A stretch of 64,000 nt of DNA from the NCBI RefSeq assembly GCF_012927245.1, contig NZ_JABBGE010000009.1, positions 372,001-436,000 of the forward strand, given 5' to 3'. The stretch is from Streptomyces sp. R302 (GTDB taxonomy: Bacteria > Actinomycetota > Actinomycetes > Streptomycetales > Streptomycetaceae). Position numbers and translations under genes: made by a program. How positions within the stretch are numbered: position 1 is the first letter of the stretch; each line of letters opens with the position of its first letter. The notes beneath the pieces are model-generated. The model had not been told where the DNA came from. It did no database searches and was given only the letters and a program-made list of their open reading frames with translations. Below are positions 43,336 to 53,939 of the stretch, one piece after another.

Positions 43336-44141
43336 TGCTCCTCACCATCGACGTCGGCAACACGCACACGGTCCTCGGGCTCTTCGACGGCGAGGAGATC
43401 GTCGAGCACTGGCGGATCTCCACGGATCCCAGCAGGACCGCCGACGAGATGGCGGTCCTGCTCCAGGGCCTGATGGGCATGCACCCGCTGCTCGGCGCGG
43501 AGCTGAGCGACGGGATCGAGGGGATCGCGATCTGCGCCACGGTCCCCTCGGTCCTGCACGAGCTGCGCGAGGTGACCCGCCGCTACTACGGGGACGTGCC
43601 GGCGGTCCTCGTGGAGCCCGGTGTGAAGACGGGCGTGCCGATCCTCACCGACAACCCGAAGGAGGTCGGCGCGGACCGCATCATCAACGCGGTCGCCGCC
43701 GTCGAGCTCTACGGCGGCCCGGCGATCGTCGTCGACTTCGGCACGGCGACCACGTACGACGCGGTCACCGCGCGCGGCGAGTACGCGGGCGGCGCGATCG
43801 CCCCCGGCATCGAGATCTCGGTCGAGGCGCTGGGCGTGAAGGGCGCGATGCTCCGCAAGATCGAGCTGGTCAGGCCGCGCGGGGTGATCGGGAAGAACAC
43901 GGTCGAGGCGATGCAGTCCGGCATCGTCTTCGGCTACGCGGGCCAGGTCGACGGCGTCGTGGCCCGCATGAAGCGCGAACTGGTGGGCCCGAAGGGCGAC
44001 CCCTCCACGGTCACGGTGATCGCCACCGGCGGCCTGGCCCCCATGGTCCTCCGCGACTCCGCCGAGATCGACCGCCACGAACCCTGGCTCACCCTCATAG
44101 GCCTCCGCCTCGTCTACGAACGCAACGTCTCCCGCATGTGA
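43335..44141 (+). CDS. coaX: Type III pantothenate kinase
   Basis: Phosphorylates pantothenate in the first committed step of CoA synthesis. The 268-residue protein has the ASKHA motifs LTIDVGNTHTVLGLFD, GADRIINAVAA, VVDFGTATTYDAV and GGAIAPGIEIS, as in other CoaX proteins. It is the last gene of the DUF2520-panC-nadB-nadC-coaX run and consumes the product of panC. Confidence 0.95.
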   Translation: MLLTIDVGNTHTVLGLFDGEEIVEHWRISTDPSRTADEMAVLLQGLMGMHPLLGAELSDGIEGIAICATVPSVLHELREVTRRYYGDVPAVLVEPGVKTGVPILTDNPKEVGADRIINAVAAVELYGGPAIVVDFGTATTYDAVTARGEYAGGAIAPGIEISVEALGVKGAMLRKIELVRPRGVIGKNTVEAMQSGIVFGYAGQVDGVVARMKRELVGPKGDPSTVTVIATGGLAPMVLRDSAEIDRHEPWLTLIGLRLVYERNVSRM

Positions 44142-44460
44142 CCCTCCCGAACACCCCAGACGTACGGACCCCGCCCGCGCGCGGGGCTCCGGCCGTTCGG
44201 CCGACCGCGCCTGCGCCGGCTCGGCCCCGGCCGCCTGCGTCCGCCGGGCGTCGGGCGCCGCGACCCGGCGATCCGTCCGCACGCGCGCGTGGGTGTCGGG
44301 AACGTGCGGGGTGCGGGGCCGCGTGCCTCGGCCGCCCCCGTCGGCCGTGTGCCGGGCGGTGGGTGTCCGGCGGGCGGCATGTGGGGGAATCTGCAGGTGG
44401 GGGCGACGCGCCGGGTGATCGTTGCGCGAAGTTTGTCCGATTAGCGCGTATCGTCGCCCC
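44142..44460. other. 319-nt intergenic region without recognised gene
   Basis: GC-rich sequence downstream of coaX. No convincing coding frame on either strand, no strong terminator hairpin. The last ~40 nt (TTGTCCGATTAGCGCGTATC region, 44432-44455) are AT-richer and may hold the promoter of the next gene. Confidence 0.5.
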
Positions 44461-45063
44461 ATGCCCACGCCCTACGGATCCCGCGGCGGCATGGCGTTCA
44501 GTGCGGACGAGCTGCGTGTGCTCCGACGCGCCCTCGCCAACGCCCTCCACCCCGCCCCCCTCCCGGACGAGGCCGTTCGCGACGCCCTCCGTCTGGCCGA
44601 TTCCGTGGACGAGGCGGTGCGCGAGGCGGACCGGCTGCGCGCCTTCCTCCTCGCCGACCTGGTCCGCTACCGCGAGAGCCTCCCCGGCTCGCTCACCGGC
44701 TACCTGGAACGCCTGGAGGAGGCCCTGGCCGGCGGGTACGACCCCGGGGTCGACGACCTCGCCGCCCTGCGCGCCCTGCGTGCCAACGCGGCCGCCGCCC
44801 GGCTGCTCGACCGCTGCCAGGTCCTCGCCGAGCGCTCCGTGCGGGCCCGCCTCGCGCGCGTCTCCCAGGCCACCGCGAGCGCCCCGGCCGCCTCCCGCGC
44901 CCGGCTGCTCGCCCTGCCCGGCGGCCGCGCGGCCCAGGAGCCCCGCCCCAAGCCGCCGACCCCGACCCCCTCCGAGCGCCCGGTCCCCAAGCCCTCCGAG
45001 GTCTTCCCGCCACGCCGCCGCCCGGTACCCCCGCCCCCACCCGAGGAACGGGTCGCGGGCTAG
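44461..45063 (+). CDS. Conserved actinobacterial protein of unknown function
   Basis: A 200-residue protein from ATG 44461. The N-terminal ~140 residues are predicted all-helical (FSADELRVLRRALANALHPA, RLADSVDEAVREADRLRAFL, YRESLPGSLTGYLERLEEAL). The C-terminus is Pro-rich and basic (PPTPTPSERPVPKPSEVFPP). No membrane helix or known motif. It is followed 14 nt later by a tiny membrane protein gene, so the two may be co-expressed. Confidence 0.75.
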   Translation: MPTPYGSRGGMAFSADELRVLRRALANALHPAPLPDEAVRDALRLADSVDEAVREADRLRAFLLADLVRYRESLPGSLTGYLERLEEALAGGYDPGVDDLAALRALRANAAAARLLDRCQVLAERSVRARLARVSQATASAPAASRARLLALPGGRAAQEPRPKPPTPTPSERPVPKPSEVFPPRRRPVPPPPPEERVAG

Positions 45064-45077
45064 CTACCCTGGTCGGC

Positions 45078-45254
45078 ATGGACTACGTCTCCGCGCTCGT
45101 GCCGCCGGTCGTGATGGCCGCGTTCTTCATCGCCCTGATCGTCGTGATCGTCAAGACGCAGGGCGGCCCGAACAAGGCCAAGGAGGACGCCGTGGTGGAC
45201 GCGGCCCTGGCCCGCGCGGAGGCCACCCGCCAGTCGGACGGCCCCGACGCGTAA
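45078..45254 (+). CDS. Small single-pass membrane protein (58 aa)
   Basis: ATG 45078 encodes MDYVSALVPPVVMAAFFIAL and so on: a short outside N-terminus, one hydrophobic helix of about 22 residues (PVVMAAFFIALIVVIVK), then a charged cytoplasmic tail rich in Lys, Ala and Glu. It starts 14 nt after the upstream stop. The clear membrane helix and codon usage argue for a real gene. Function is unknown. Confidence 0.7.
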   Translation: MDYVSALVPPVVMAAFFIALIVVIVKTQGGPNKAKEDAVVDAALARAEATRQSDGPDA

Positions 45255-45359
45255 CGCACGCGGCCGCACCCGCAGGACTCCGTAGGGGCGTACGACCAAG
45301 GCAACGGTCGGCGCCCCTTTCGTCATGCTATGGCGGGCTACCGCCGCGCTTCGCCCTCC

Positions 45360-45380
45360 AATAACCGTTATTCCCGTTAT
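45360..45380 (+). promoter_or_regulatory. Probable BlaI-type operator
   Basis: AATAAC-C-GTTATT (45360-45372) is a perfect palindrome with a single central base, followed by another half-site CGTTAT at 45375-45380. It stands out as AT-rich in a GC-rich context and ends about 20 nt before the BlaI-type regulator start at 45400, the right place for autorepression. Confidence 0.65.
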
Positions 45381-45399
45381 CTCCCACTAGGGTGAGCCT

Positions 45400-45813
45400 G
45401 TGCCGCGCCCCTTGGGAGAACTCGAAGACGCCGTCATGACGCGCATCTGGCAATGGAACCGCCCGGTGACCGTCCGGGAAGTCCTGGAAGACCTCCAGCA
45501 GGAACGCTCCATCGCGTACACCACCGTCATGACCGTCCTGGACAATCTCCATCAGAAGGGCTGGGTGCGTCGGGAAGTCGAAGGCCGCGCCTATCGATAT
45601 ACGGCGGTCTCCACCCGCGCCGCCTACTCGGCCGCCCTCATGAACGAGGCCTGGGCGCAGAGCGACAACCCCGCGGCCGCCCTCGTCGCCTTCTTCGGGA
45701 TGATGTCGTCGGAACAGCGCGAGTCCCTGAACGACGCCATCCGGATCGTCCAGCGCGACAGCCCGCTCCCCGCGCCGCCCGAGGAGGGCGGGGGGGAACC
45801 GACGCCCTCCTAG
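45400..45813 (+). CDS. BlaI/MecI/CopY family transcriptional repressor
   Basis: A 137-residue winged-helix repressor: LGELEDAVMTRIWQWNRPVT, VREVLEDLQQERSIAYTTVM with the recognition helix TTVMTVLDNLHQKGWVRRE, and a C-terminal dimerisation helix. BlaI proteins are normally inactivated by a BlaR1/M56 sensor protease, but none is next to this gene. The GTG start is preceded by an AT-rich palindrome. The neighbour downstream is an acetyltransferase 15 nt away. Confidence 0.9.
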   Translation: MPRPLGELEDAVMTRIWQWNRPVTVREVLEDLQQERSIAYTTVMTVLDNLHQKGWVRREVEGRAYRYTAVSTRAAYSAALMNEAWAQSDNPAAALVAFFGMMSSEQRESLNDAIRIVQRDSPLPAPPEEGGGEPTPS

Positions 45814-45828
45814 GGGTACCGTCCCCCC

Positions 45829-46338
45829 ATGTCGAAAGCCGTCACCGTACGCCGCGCCCGCACCTCCGACGTCGCCGCCGTGCGACGTCTGGTCGACCCC
45901 TACGCGCGCCGCGGCATCCTCCTCGACAAGGCGACGGTGACGTTTTACGAGGCCATCCAGGAGTTCTGGGTCGCGGAACGCGACGAGGACGCGGAGGTCG
46001 TCGGAGTCGGCGCCCTGCATGTCATGTGGGAAGACCTCGCGGAAGTCCGCACGCTCGCCGTCGATCCGGAGTTCAAGGGCGCCGGCGTCGGTCATCAGCT
46101 GCTCACCAAGTTGTTGCAGACCGCGCGCTGGCTCGGTGTGCGCCGGGTTTTCTGTCTCACCTTCGAAGTCGAGTTCTTCTCGAAGCACGGCTTCGTCGAG
46201 ATCGGCGAGACCCCGGTCGACGGAGATGTCTACGCCGAGCTCCTCCGTTCCTATGACGAGGGCGTCGCCGAGTTCCTCGGTCTCGAACGAGTGAAGCCGA
46301 ACACCTTGGGCAACAGCCGGATGCTTCTGCACCTGTGA
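45829..46338 (+). CDS. Amino-acid N-acetyltransferase (short ArgA-type GNAT)
   Basis: A 169-residue single-domain GNAT protein with acetyl-CoA motif RTLAVDPEFKGAGVGHQLLT and FFSKHGFVEIGETPV. It closely resembles the short actinobacterial N-acetylglutamate synthases (such as Rv2747 of M. tuberculosis), which start arginine synthesis. Distance from the arginine cluster means other acyl acceptors are possible. It lies 15 nt after the BlaI-type gene, probably in one transcript. Confidence 0.82.
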   Translation: MSKAVTVRRARTSDVAAVRRLVDPYARRGILLDKATVTFYEAIQEFWVAERDEDAEVVGVGALHVMWEDLAEVRTLAVDPEFKGAGVGHQLLTKLLQTARWLGVRRVFCLTFEVEFFSKHGFVEIGETPVDGDVYAELLRSYDEGVAEFLGLERVKPNTLGNSRMLLHL

Positions 46339-46379
46339 CCTATCCCCCCGGCGGAACCCCGCGGGAAGCCTGGTGGAAC

Positions 46380-46503
46380 CCTATGTCCGAATCGCGCATG
46401 TTTCCCGCGTTGCCGGGGATCTGAACCTCTCCCAGGGGTTTGTGTTTTTCCGGGAAAAGCGGTTTCCTTTCCGCGTACTGCATTTTCGATGAAAGGAAAT
46501 CCG
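46380..46503 (+). promoter_or_regulatory. AT-rich leader of lsr2
   Basis: The 124 nt before lsr2 contain several T-tracts and A-tracts (TTTGTGTTTTTCC, GGGAAAAGCGG, TTTCCTTTCC, GCATTTTCGATG), clearly richer in AT than flanking DNA. Lsr2 prefers AT-rich DNA, so self-binding is plausible. GAAAGGA at 46489-46495 is the ribosome binding site. Confidence 0.5.
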
Positions 46504-46839
46504 GTGGCACAGAAGGTTCAGGTCCTTCTTGTCGACGACCTCGACGGCGTCGAGGCGGACGAGACCGTGACGTTCGCGCTGGACGGCAAGACCTACGAGA
46601 TCGACCTCACCACCGCCAACGCGGAGAAGCTCCGTGGCCTGCTCGAGCCGTACACCACGAGCGGGCGCCGCACCGGCGGCCGCACCGCGGCGGGCCGCGG
46701 CAAGGGCCGTGTGGCCGCGTCCGGCAGCCAGGACACGGCGAAGATCCGCGCCTGGGCCAAGGAGAACGGCATGAAGGTCAACGACCGCGGCCGCGTCCCG
46801 GCGGACGTCAAGGCGGCCTACGAGGACGCGAACCGCTGA
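46504..46839 (+). CDS. lsr2: Nucleoid-associated xenogeneic silencer Lsr2
   Basis: A 111-residue H-NS-like protein that oligomerises and silences AT-rich, often horizontally acquired DNA. The N-terminal dimerisation domain (AQKVQVLLVDDLDGVEADET, TYEIDLTTANAEKLR) is joined by a basic Gly/Arg linker to the DNA-binding helices, where the minor-groove RGR loop is visible in VNDRGRVPADV. GTG 46504 is chosen over ATG 46489 because AAAGGA then lies correctly upstream. Its 3' end overlaps the convergent gene by 22 nt. Confidence 0.95.
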   Translation: MAQKVQVLLVDDLDGVEADETVTFALDGKTYEIDLTTANAEKLRGLLEPYTTSGRRTGGRTAAGRGKGRVAASGSQDTAKIRAWAKENGMKVNDRGRVPADVKAAYEDANR

Positions 46840-47414
46840 GGCGTCCCCCGCTGAGCCGTCGGCCCGTCGGCCCGGGCGCTCAGCAGCCGCAGCCGGTGGC
46901 ACTCCACCGCGGCCGCGGCCACCAGGCGCGTCAGACACGGGGCGTCCGCACGACCCCACGGCCCGGACCGCGGAGCCGGCAGCGAGGACTCCACCTCGCG
47001 CCCCGGCTCGGGGGCCCGCAGCCAGACGGCGGCGCCCGGCGCGCCGGATCCGCCCCGCCCCGGCGGCGGGGGAGCGGTCATCCGGCCGTCGGCGCCCAGC
47101 GCCACCAGGTCCAGTGAGATCCCGCCCCACTCCAGCCACTCCAGCAGGCCGGGCAGCTCCTCGGCGCTCCCCGCGGCCACGAGCAGCCGCATCCGGCGCC
47201 CCATGAGGGCCACGGGACCGGTCGCCGCACCGACCCGGCGCAGCACCCCCCGGCCGGCCGCGGCGGGCAGTTCGAGGACGTCGAAGCGGAGCCCCGTCAC
47301 CAGCAGCGCCGGCGGGCCCGGCACCGTCGCCCACCCGAGCTCCCGCTCGTACCAGAGCGCGAGCTCCCGGCCGCCGTCGATCGGCGAGCGGGGAGACGGG
47401 ACGGTGAAGGCCAT
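46818..47414 (-). CDS. SCO3374-like protein resembling the N-terminal part of prim-pol proteins
   Basis: A 198-residue protein conserved next to lsr2/clpC in Streptomyces. The first ~140 residues (RELALWYERELGWATVPG, RFDVLELPAAAGRGVLRR, ELPGLLEWLEWGGISLDLVA) resemble the N-terminal half of bifunctional DNA primase/polymerase-like proteins of streptomycetes. The catalytic acidic triad of a full prim-pol could not be recognised. It converges on lsr2 with a 22-nt overlap. Confidence 0.7.
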   Translation of the reverse strand: MAFTVPSPRSPIDGGRELALWYERELGWATVPGPPALLVTGLRFDVLELPAAAGRGVLRRVGAATGPVALMGRRMRLLVAAGSAEELPGLLEWLEWGGISLDLVALGADGRMTAPPPPGRGGSGAPGAAVWLRAPEPGREVESSLPAPRSGPWGRADAPCLTRLVAAAAVECHRLRLLSARADGPTAQRGTPQRFASS

Positions 47415-47887
47415 GCCCGGGGAACTCCCGGGGGGCCGGGGAGGTTACGGCCCCGGGCGCCACCGGTGACGTAACGTTCCGGTCCGGGGACCCGAGGTGT
47501 CCGGTAATGGGGCGTACGAGCGCATTCGGCGACGCAACTCTGTTCGCTGGTAGCGGAGGGAACCCGGGTGTGCCGCATGGAGTGTCGGACCCTGCGGGTA
47601 AGACATTCCTAGTGGAGAGGGGTGACTCGTACGGCCGGTCCGTCTCGCGTTCGCCATCGGCGTACTCAAGGCGGGGGTAACTACTTGGCCTGCGGGAACA
47701 TCGTCTCGCACCATCGAGTTGGAGCATTTGTCGGCTGTTCGGCAGCGGGACACCCCAGGGACAAGGGGGTGATCCGGACGGATGTCGGCAGTTGGAATGA
47801 GCGGTCCCCGCTTGCGGGACTAAGCTGCGGAAGGACAGGGAGGGGATCGACCCCTAACTGACTGACCGCTCTGAGGAGCGATTAACG
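47415..47887 (+). promoter_or_regulatory. Leader of clpC with a ClgR-type box
   Basis: This 473-nt gap has no gene. TGTTCGC-TGGTA-GCGG at 47541-47556 matches the binding consensus known for ClgR, the activator of clp and lon genes in Streptomyces (GTTCGC-N5-GCG). It lies about 330 nt before the clpC start, so a long untranslated leader is implied. GAGGAGCG at 47873-47880 is the ribosome binding site. Confidence 0.65.
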
Positions 47888-50407
<2,520 letters not shown>

Positions 50408-50434
50408 CGCACGCGCTGAGCGTGTAGCGGTCTG

Positions 50435-50478
50435 AAAGGGGCGGCCCCGGCACCTGATGGTGCCGGGGCCGCCCCTTT
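50435..50478. terminator. Bidirectional terminator between clpC and the NACHT gene
   Basis: Perfect 20-bp arms at 50435-50454 and 50459-50478 around loop TGAT, beginning with AAAGGGG and ending CCCCTTT. It lies 28 nt after clpC and 10 nt after the end of the convergent NACHT gene, so it can serve both. Confidence 0.92.
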
Positions 50479-50487
50479 GCCGTGGGC

Positions 50488-53463
50488 TCAGGCGGAGACG
50501 CGGATGCGGGAGGGAAGGTCCCCGGCGCCGGTGAGCAGGGCGTGGCTGGTCCGGATCGCCTCCAGCGCGGTGAGCTCGCCCGCAGCGGAGACGTCGAACG
50601 TGCCCCCGGCCAGATGGAGCAGCTGGAGGTTGGGGAACACGCGTACGACGTCTTCCAGTGCATGCCCGCGACCGTCGCCGTAGCAGGTCAGGAAGGTCAC
50701 GCTGGGCAGCGTGATGTCCTCCGGGCACCTTGCGAGCACCTCGATGTCGAACGTCAGCCGCGTGACCTGCGGGAGCAGGATCAGGTCACGCCAGAGGGCG
50801 GGAGGCGGCAGGGCGACGAACGGCAGCTCGTTCAGGCGGGGGTAGCGGGCGAGCCCCGCAAGGCCGTCCAGGGGCAGGTTCGGGAAGTCCAGCTTCCGCA
50901 GAGGGGTGTCCCGCGGCAGGTCGCCGGTCCGCCACGGAATGCCCGCGGGCAGGGAGAGGTACTCCAGTCGGCCGAGGGAACCAAGGGGCGTCAGGTTCGG
51001 AGCGGGCTCGGAAGGCAGCAGTCGCAGTTCCCGGGGATCGCACCGCGCCAGCACGTCGGTCGCCCGCTGGGCCGACACCGAGGTGGCGAGGTCCAGGAGC
51101 TCAGGGGTGAGGTTGAGGCGGAGTAGTTCCGCCGCCCTGTCGTCGTCCAGGACCTGGAGGCGCAGCTCGGTGAGGTCGAGGCGGGCGATGACCTCGTCCG
51201 CGTAGGCGCGCGCGTCGTAGCGCTGCCAGGCCCAGACGAGCTGGGCCCGCACGAGGAGCGAGGGGTGGTCGGCGTAGCGGGCCAGGAAGGGGAGGGCCGC
51301 GTCGGCGGAGACGTGCGTCGCGGCGATCGCGACCAGGTGCGCGGTGTCCTCCGCCAGCCCCTCCGGGCCGGGCAGCAGGTCCAGGACCATGCGTCCCGCC
51401 CGGGCGAGCTCGCGGGCCTCCTCCGGGTCGCGGGGCGGGATGATCTCGCCGGTGCGCCGCAGGATGTCCTCCCGTACCTCGGGGGCGACCTCTGTCGCGT
51501 GGCCGAGGGCCGTCGCCGCCAGCAGGACGAGCCGCAGTCGGGTGCGCCCTTCCGGCATCGCGTCCGCCGCGCTCAGCAGCTCCCGCAGGATCTCCGCCGC
51601 CTCGCGGGGGCGGGCGTGGCCCACCGCCATGCGGATGACGTCTTCCCAGCGGTCGTCCGTCGCGTGGCGGACGAGGACGCCGATGTCCCAGTGGTCGACC
51701 AGGGCCTTCGCCGCCAGGTAGTCCTGGAAGGTGCGGTGGACGAAGTCGACGGTGTCGGCGGTGGGCTCGCGGAGGAGGCCGCTGCGGTGGAGGAGGTGGG
51801 TGAAGACCTGGTCCGGGGCGTGGCCCGTGAGGCCCATCGCCGGGAGGGCCTCCGTGACCAGGGCCTGCGCGTGGGCGCGGTCCATGACGAGGCGGTCGTT
51901 GAGCGTCAGCCAGTACGCCAGGCGCTGGACCAGCTGGATCTGGGGGGCCTCGTCGAGCTCGACGCCGTAGGGCGCACCCATGCCGCGTTCGCGGTCGCGG
52001 CGGGCGAGGAGCATGGAGAGTGCCGCGTCGTAGAGGGGCTTGCGGCCCCGGGGGAGGTAGCCGCGGCGGTCGTGGTGGAGGGCGCAGATCAGGCCGCACA
52101 TGAGGGGGTTCGTCGCGAGCTCGGCCACGTGTTCCGTGGTGCGCAGGGAGTCGAGGAGCTGCTGTTCGTACGGCGCGGCGGCCGGGCCCGCCGCGCGGTG
52201 CCAGCGGCGGACGAAGGTGGCGACCTCGGCGGGGGACATGGGGGAGAGGGTCAGTTCGGTGAAGCCGTCGCGGGCCAGCCAGTCGTCGCGTACGGCGGTG
52301 GGGCGGGAGGTGACGAGCCAGCGGTTGCCGGCCCCGTACGCGGTGAGCAGCCCGCGCAGCCAGTCGCGGGCCCGGCCGCGTTCCGTCTCGGGGATCTCGT
52401 CGATGCCGTCGACGAGGACGAGGCCCCGGCCGGCGGCGAGGACCCGGTCGGCCCAGCCGTCGGGCGGGGTGAGCGGGCAGTCGGCGGCGGAGAGGAACCG
52501 TTCCGCGTCGGGGAGCCGCTCGCCGTGGCGGGTGAGGGTGCGCATGGGGAGGACGAAGGGGATGCGGCCGTGGAGGTAGTCCATGCCGTCGGCCGGGGGC
52601 GTGCCGCACGCCGAGACCGTCAGCCACTGGACGAGGGTCGTCTTGCCGGAGCCGGCCTGGCCCCGGAGCAGTACCCGGTCGTGGGCCGCGAGGGCGAGGT
52701 CGGCGCGGAGGGAGTGCGGCTCCCGGTGGTCGTGGTGGGGGCCGGCGGTCTCGCCCGCCGCCTCCAGGGACAGGTAGGCCACGTCGAGCGGCCACTCCTC
52801 CGCCGCGTCGCGCAGGTCGACGCCGTAGATCGTGAGCCGGCCGTGCTTCTTCGCCAGGTGGGCGAGGTAGCGGCGCTCGAAGGCGGCGTCCTCGGCGAGG
52901 GTGCCGGGGTTCGCGGCGGCCACCGCGTCGAGCCTGGCGGACAGCGCGGCCTGGCCGCGGGTCTGTTCGACCAGGGTGCGGGCGATGAAGGAGGGGCGGG
53001 TGGTGAAGAACTCCAGGATGTGGCGGCAGGCCCAGGCGGTGGCGGCCTCCAGGTAGTGGACGGAGTCCGCGGAGAGGCCGTCGGGGGCGGGCGCGGCGGC
53101 CCGCAGGCGGCGGGCGAGGGCTTCGTGGCCGAGGTGGACGGCCTGGACGTCGTCCATGTCGAGGTCGCCGAGGGCCAGCAGGTTCGCGGTGAGCGCGTCG
53201 GTGACGGCCTCGGTCTCGTCGGCGGGGAAGGGCCGCTCGCCGGGGCCCTCGCAGGTGCGGGCCACCAGCGTCGCGGCCAGCTTCCCGACGTCCTTCTCGG
53301 TGAGGGTGCGCTTCTCGCCGCGGAAGGAGAGGAGGGAGGCGAGCCGGACGGGGCGGTCGGTGCCGGTGAGTCCGGCCCCCGGTACGTCGCCGGCCAGGAG
53401 TTTCCTCAGCAGCGGGCCGATCGCGGCCGACGCGAGACGCGTGCCGATGAGTGCCGGTTCCAT
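50488..53463 (-). CDS. NACHT-domain NTPase with N-terminal helical domain and leucine-rich C-terminus (bacterial NLR-like)
   Basis: A 991-residue STAND-class ATPase. Residues 1-250 are a helical domain of the kind that precedes NACHT in actinobacterial proteins, with no recognised enzyme. The NACHT core has Walker A GQAGSGKT at 268-275, Walker B GLVLVDGIDEI at 347-357 and sensor LVTSRPTA near 383-390, followed by winged-helix-like sequence (ATNPLMCGLICALHHDRRGY) and FVHRTFQDYLAAKAL. Residues ~640-800 are helical repeats and ~820-980 leucine-rich units (LGSLGRLEYLSLPAGIP, PLRKLDFPNLPLDGLAGL). This is the layout of bacterial NLR-related proteins, some of which defend against phage. No toxin, nuclease or partner gene is attached. 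It sits between clpC and a peptidase gene. Confidence 0.9.
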   Translation of the reverse strand: MEPALIGTRLASAAIGPLLRKLLAGDVPGAGLTGTDRPVRLASLLSFRGEKRTLTEKDVGKLAATLVARTCEGPGERPFPADETEAVTDALTANLLALGDLDMDDVQAVHLGHEALARRLRAAAPAPDGLSADSVHYLEAATAWACRHILEFFTTRPSFIARTLVEQTRGQAALSARLDAVAAANPGTLAEDAAFERRYLAHLAKKHGRLTIYGVDLRDAAEEWPLDVAYLSLEAAGETAGPHHDHREPHSLRADLALAAHDRVLLRGQAGSGKTTLVQWLTVSACGTPPADGMDYLHGRIPFVLPMRTLTRHGERLPDAERFLSAADCPLTPPDGWADRVLAAGRGLVLVDGIDEIPETERGRARDWLRGLLTAYGAGNRWLVTSRPTAVRDDWLARDGFTELTLSPMSPAEVATFVRRWHRAAGPAAAPYEQQLLDSLRTTEHVAELATNPLMCGLICALHHDRRGYLPRGRKPLYDAALSMLLARRDRERGMGAPYGVELDEAPQIQLVQRLAYWLTLNDRLVMDRAHAQALVTEALPAMGLTGHAPDQVFTHLLHRSGLLREPTADTVDFVHRTFQDYLAAKALVDHWDIGVLVRHATDDRWEDVIRMAVGHARPREAAEILRELLSAADAMPEGRTRLRLVLLAATALGHATEVAPEVREDILRRTGEIIPPRDPEEARELARAGRMVLDLLPGPEGLAEDTAHLVAIAATHVSADAALPFLARYADHPSLLVRAQLVWAWQRYDARAYADEVIARLDLTELRLQVLDDDRAAELLRLNLTPELLDLATSVSAQRATDVLARCDPRELRLLPSEPAPNLTPLGSLGRLEYLSLPAGIPWRTGDLPRDTPLRKLDFPNLPLDGLAGLARYPRLNELPFVALPPPALWRDLILLPQVTRLTFDIEVLARCPEDITLPSVTFLTCYGDGRGHALEDVVRVFPNLQLLHLAGGTFDVSAAGELTALEAIRTSHALLTGAGDLPSRIRVSA

Positions 53464-53939
53464 GCCTGTCCCCCCGTACGTCCCCGGATGCCGTCAGCGT
53501 AGTGCGGGACGTGGTCCGGGGGGCTCCGGTTGCGTGACCCAGGTCGCAAGGGCGGGGGGAGCGCGGTGACAAGCGGCACAGGGGTTTCGAGGGGTACTAG
53601 ACGGGATCGTAGTGTCGATACAGGGCGAATCGGGACGTTCGGGGGTCAACCATCGGGGCGAAGGTCCCGAGTGGCCCGAATCGGGCACGGCGTAGCGTTC
53701 CGGGGCTTTCCCGGCCTGGGTGACGTGGTGCTAAACCCGGAATCTTCGGTTGTTATGTCCGATTTGAGGGGCCCTCCTCCGGGGCGTCAAGAGTCGTATT
53801 CCTGGGGAGATCGCTACGACCTCGTGTCGTAGATGGGGTGTTTTGGGATGGCCTGGGTGGCGGGTTACCAAGGAACAGCCAGCCCGGCGCAACGCACCGA
53901 TCGCGTCGGGTCCCGTTCTGTCCGGAGGTCTTCCCCCGT
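53464..53939. other. 476-nt intergenic region between divergent NACHT and M23 peptidase genes
   Basis: It holds the promoters of both neighbours. CTACGAC (53814-53820) and GTCGTAG (53826-53832) form a small hairpin in the leader of the peptidase gene. CCGGAGGTC around 53921-53929 is that gene's ribosome binding site. No credible coding frame; the short open frames lack codon bias. The features of a ydaO-type c-di-AMP riboswitch were sought and not found. Confidence 0.45.

Noticed and set aside
44095..44550. Minus-strand frame over the coaX-downstream gap
   Set aside because: Arg/Pro-rich and partly antisense to real genes at both ends; no start context.
53530..53832. 100-residue open frame upstream of the M23 peptidase
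   Set aside because: Mixed composition with no codon bias, no ribosome binding site and no domain.
53700..53939. Possible c-di-AMP (ydaO-type) riboswitch before the M23 peptidase
   Set aside because: Considered because Streptomyces wall hydrolases can carry one and disA is nearby, but the conserved ydaO core segments were not found; only a small hairpin is visible.
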